Position numbers and translations under genes: made by a program. 64,000 nucleotides of DNA. Origin: Martinezella lusitana (GTDB lineage Bacteria > Pseudomonadota > Alphaproteobacteria > Rhizobiales > Rhizobiaceae). The notes beneath the pieces are model-generated. The model had not been told where the DNA came from and made no database searches. It saw nothing but the letters and a program-made list of their open reading frames with translations. The stretch is from contig NZ_JAFEVL010000010.1 in assembly GCF_016901135.1 (NCBI RefSeq), positions 1 to 64,000 on the forward strand, given 5' to 3'. Below are positions 61,567 through 64,000 of the stretch, one piece after another. The stretch's first letter is position 1. Each line of letters starts with the position of its first letter.

Positions 61567-62202
61567 TCAATGCGCGCCGGACATGTCGCCGAGGACTTCC
61601 TTCGAGGCGACGGTGGAATCGGCCTTGAGCTTGTAGACCATCGGCACGCCGGTCGCGAGGTTGAGCGCCAGGATCTGTTCCTTGCTCAGCCGGTCGAGAA
61701 CCATGACGAGCGAGCGCAGCGAATTGCCGTGGGCTGCGACCAGTACGTTCTGGCCGGCGAGCACGCGCGGCAGGATTTCCGTGAGATAATAGGGCCAGAC
61801 GCGAGCGCCGGTGTCGCGCAGGCTTTCGCCGCCGGGCGGCGGGACGTCGTAGGAACGGCGCCAGATGTGAACCTGCTCCTCGCCCCACTTGGCGCGGGCG
61901 TCATCCTTGTTGAGGCCGGAGAGATCGCCGTAGTCGCGTTCGTTCAGCGCCTGGTCCTTGATGGTCTCGAGACCGGTCTGGCCGACGGCGTCGAGAATGA
62001 TGTCAAGCGTATGCTGGGCGCGGACCAGAGCCGACGTGAAGGCGATGTCGTACTTGATGCCGTAGTCGGCCAGTGCCTTGCCGCCGGTTTTGGCTTCCTC
62101 GACGCCGAGGTCGGTCAGGTCGGGATCCTTCCAGCCGGTAAAGAGATTCTTCAAATTCCAGTCGCTCTGGCCATGGCGAACGAGGACGAGAGTACCGCTC
62201 AT
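61567..62202 (-). CDS. gpmA: 2,3-bisphosphoglycerate-dependent phosphoglycerate mutase
   Basis: Glycolytic mutase of 211 residues. It has [20 protein letters not shown] with the phosphohistidine, [58 protein letters not shown] and [23 protein letters not shown] 62202 is preferred over ATG 62226 because homology starts there and AAGGAG lies upstream. It is shorter than E. coli GpmA at the C terminus, as normal for alphaproteobacteria. Confidence 0.96.
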   Translation of the reverse strand: MSGTLVLVRHGQSDWNLKNLFTGWKDPDLTDLGVEEAKTGGKALADYGIKYDIAFTSALVRAQHTLDIILDAVGQTGLETIKDQALNERDYGDLSGLNKDDARAKWGEEQVHIWRRSYDVPPPGGESLRDTGARVWPYYLTEILPRVLAGQNVLVAAHGNSLRSLVMVLDRLSKEQILALNLATGVPMVYKLKADSTVASKEVLGDMSGAH

Positions 62203-62218
62203 AAATGTCACTCCTTGA

Positions 62219-62318
62219 TAGAGCAATTCCAGGAAAAGTGCGTAGCGGTTTTCCGTCCGGAATTGCGAGACAATAAAAGGCTGGAGCGGATCGGCAGTTC
62301 CGTGCCGACCCGCTCCAG
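62219..62318. repeat. RIME-like intergenic mosaic element, copy 2
   Basis: A roughly 100-bp relative of the element at 14397-14500. The shared left part is TTCCAGGAAAA-TGCGTAGCGGTTTTCC then GTCCGGAATTGCG; the right part forms TGGAGCGG...CCGCTCCA. It lies between gpmA and dapB. Confidence 0.85.
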
Positions 62319-62325
62319 GATCGGA

Positions 62326-63150
62326 TCAACGTGTGGAGAGCCCGAGAACATCGAGCATGGAATAGAAGCCGGGTTTCTTGTCGCGGGCCCAAAGTGCCGC
62401 TTGCAGCGCGCCTCGGGCAAACAGCGAACGGTCACCGGCGCTGTGGGACAGGGTCAGCCGCTCGCTCTCGCTGGCGAAGATGACCGAGTGATCGCCGACC
62501 ACGCCGCCGCCGCGCAGGGTCGCAAAGCCGATCGTGCCAGCCGGACGCGGGCCGGTATGGCCATCACGCACGCGCACGGAATTGTCGTCGAGATCGATGC
62601 CGCGCCCTTTGGCTGCGGCCTGGCCGAGCAGCAGCGCGGTGCCCGAGGGCGCATCGACCTTGTGCCGGTGATGCATCTCCAGCACTTCGATATCCCAGTC
62701 GGCGGAGGGAAGGGCGCGCGCCGCCTGCTCGACGAGCACACTCAAAAGGTTGATGCCGAGGCCCATATTGCCTGATTTGACGATGCGGGCATGGCGGGCG
62801 GCCGCCTGGAACTTGGCATCGTCCTCCGCCGTGCATCCGGTCGTGCCGATGATGTGGACGATGCGCGCCTGCGCGGCAAGCCCGGCGAAGGTGACGCTGG
62901 TTACCGGCGTTGTGAAATCGATGACGCCCTCGGCATGCAGAAAGGCGGCAAGCGGATCGTCGGTGACGGGAATGCCGATCGGCCCCAGCCCGGCAATCTC
63001 GCCGGCATCCTTGCCGATGAAGGCGGAGCCGGGACGCGCGACGGCGGCATGCAAGGTCAGGTCCTCGGTGGCGTGAATGAGGCGGATCAGAGCCTGCCCC
63101 ATGCGGCCCGCCGCGCCAACCACCACCAGCTTCATCGCATCGTCGCTCAT
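62326..63150 (-). CDS. dapB: 4-hydroxy-tetrahydrodipicolinate reductase
   Basis: Lysine/meso-diaminopimelate biosynthesis enzyme, 274 residues. The nucleotide-binding loop is [46 protein letters not shown] and [12 protein letters not shown] follow, and the DapB signature [20 protein letters not shown] contains the catalytic His/Lys. The ending is [23 protein letters not shown] 63150 is chosen; ATG 63135 is also possible. It lies downstream of an ABC exporter gene with a 15-bp gap. Confidence 0.97.
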   Translation of the reverse strand: MSDDAMKLVVVGAAGRMGQALIRLIHATEDLTLHAAVARPGSAFIGKDAGEIAGLGPIGIPVTDDPLAAFLHAEGVIDFTTPVTSVTFAGLAAQARIVHIIGTTGCTAEDDAKFQAAARHARIVKSGNMGLGINLLSVLVEQAARALPSADWDIEVLEMHHRHKVDAPSGTALLLGQAAAKGRGIDLDDNSVRVRDGHTGPRPAGTIGFATLRGGGVVGDHSVIFASESERLTLSHSAGDRSLFARGALQAALWARDKKPGFYSMLDVLGLSTR

Positions 63151-63165
63151 GTCGTCTCTATCGTC

Positions 63166-64000
63166 TTATTTGCGGGAGTTGCCGGAAACGGCCGGCCGCT
63201 GAAGGTTGTTGAGGCGAGCGTAAAGGCCATTGTCGGCCTCCGCAAGCGTCTCGTGGTTGCCCTCTTCGACGACGCGTCCGTTCTGCATGACGATGATCTT
63301 CTCGGCCCGGACGACCGTCGACAGGCGGTGGGCGATGACGACGACCGTGCGGCCGCTCATGGCTTCGTCCAGCGCCTTCTGCACGGCGGCTTCCGATTCC
63401 GTGTCGAGCGCCGAAGTCGCTTCGTCGAGCAGCAGGATCGGCGCGTTGCGCACCAGCGCGCGGGCGATCGACAGGCGCTGCCGCTGGCCACCGGAAAGCG
63501 TCACGCCGTTTTCGCCGACCGGCGTGTTGTAGCCCTGCGGCTGCGTCACGATGAAATCATGGGCATAGGCCAGGCGGGCTGCCTCTTCGATCTCCGCGTC
63601 GGTCGCGTCAGGGCGGCCATAGCGGATGTTGTCACGGATCGTACCTTCGAAGAGATAAGGCTGCTGCGAGACATAGGCGAGCTGCTCTCGCAGAGACTGC
63701 TTCGTAACGTGCGCTATGTCCTGCCCGTCGATGAAAATACTGCCGGCCTTCGGATCGTAGAAGCGCGGAATGAGATTGATGACGGTGGATTTCCCGGCGC
63801 CGGAAGGGCCGACTAGCGCCGTGGTCTGTCCGCCCTCGGCAGTGAAATTAACGCCGGATAGAACCGCCTCGTCGCCATAAGCAAATTCCACGTCGCGGAA
63901 CTCTATGCGGGCGTCAGTCACGGTAAGCGGCTTGGCGTCCTGCAGATCGCGCTGGCGCGGTTCCATGTCGAGCAGTTCGTAGATCATCCGTGCATTGACG
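63166..64000 (-). CDS. ABC exporter (MsbA-like), C-terminal part, cut by window edge
   Basis: At least 278 residues of a larger exporter whose membrane domain lies beyond the right edge. The ATPase half is complete: VTDARIEFRDVEFAYGDEAV, Walker A VGPSGAGKSTVINLIPRFYD, Q-loop LAYVSQQPYLFEGTIRDNI, signature NGVTLSGGQRQRLSIARAL, Walker B ILLLDEATSALDTESEAAVQ and H-loop VVIAHRLSTVVRAEKIIVM. The sequence type matches lipid/multidrug exporters of the MsbA group. The gene precedes dapB in the same direction. Confidence 0.93.
   Translation of the reverse strand, partial: VNARMIYELLDMEPRQRDLQDAKPLTVTDARIEFRDVEFAYGDEAVLSGVNFTAEGGQTTALVGPSGAGKSTVINLIPRFYDPKAGSIFIDGQDIAHVTKQSLREQLAYVSQQPYLFEGTIRDNIRYGRPDATDAEIEEAARLAYAHDFIVTQPQGYNTPVGENGVTLSGGQRQRLSIARALVRNAPILLLDEATSALDTESEAAVQKALDEAMSGRTVVVIAHRLSTVVRAEKIIVMQNGRVVEEGNHETLAEADNGLYARLNNLQRPAVSGNSRK

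Overview
The window reads as a chromosomal segment of a fast-growing rhizobium (Rhizobium/Agrobacterium group, Alphaproteobacteria). The evidence is GC-rich coding DNA with strong third-position GC, a MucR/Ros regulator, two RIME-like intergenic mosaic elements, a cyoABCD-SURF1 cluster, a riboswitch-controlled CbtBA cobalt transporter, a rhizobial-style C-P lyase locus, and housekeeping polA, dapB and gpmA. The species cannot be fixed from sequence alone.

Layout. 1-870: an array of short palindromes, an initiator tRNA, a broken second copy of that tRNA and a terminator. 870-2490: an AraC regulator divergent from an FMN reductase and a XapX protein. 2560-9560: a four-gene PotABCD-type ABC importer, divergent from an adenine-deaminase-like amidohydrolase and a TIM-barrel isomerase-like protein. 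9750-12130: three regulators (EAL-only, Fis-type HTH, MucR). 12180-16920: PiT phosphate transporter, a small secreted basic protein, then a cobalamin riboswitch driving cbtB-cbtA and an unrecognised membrane protein, with a divergent histidine phosphatase. 16920-23870: SURF1, cyoDCBA and an MFS transporter. 23870-25960: LrgB/LrgA and a LysR regulator. 26080-29940: FbpABC-type iron importer. 30020-31300: an M20 amidohydrolase and a perfect 31-bp inverted repeat. 31310-38830: an operon of LacI regulator, ABC importer, nucleoside hydrolase and adenine deaminase. 39030-43400: an M20 dipeptidase, an MHYT-PAS-GGDEF-EAL protein and a MarR regulator. 43500-46810: a candidate small RNA and polA. 47030-60860: the phosphonate locus in two blocks (phnCDE1E2-DUF1045-phnMN and phnGHIJKL-acetyltransferase) with divergent phnF. 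60880-61510: a ParE/RelE toxin-antitoxin pair. 61560-64000: gpmA, dapB and the end of an ABC exporter gene.

How the genes work together. The 31-38 kb operon makes a coherent nucleoside scavenging route: uptake, cleavage to the base, deamination of adenine, under a LacI repressor encoded first in the operon. The 2.5-9.5 kb cluster is a diverged parallel of it with an unknown substrate. The phn locus holds uptake (CDE), the C-P lyase core (GHIJ with K and L) and downstream ribose-phosphate steps (M, N). It has no metallo-beta-lactamase PhnP; a 2H-phosphoesterase-like protein sits where one might be expected. The B12-riboswitch operon links cobalt import to cobalamin demand and carries one unrecognised membrane protein.

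Most notable leads: the unknown third gene of the riboswitch-CbtBA operon, the 2H-phosphoesterase in the phn operon, the structured RNA beside polA, and the palindrome array that has also disrupted a tRNA-fMet copy.
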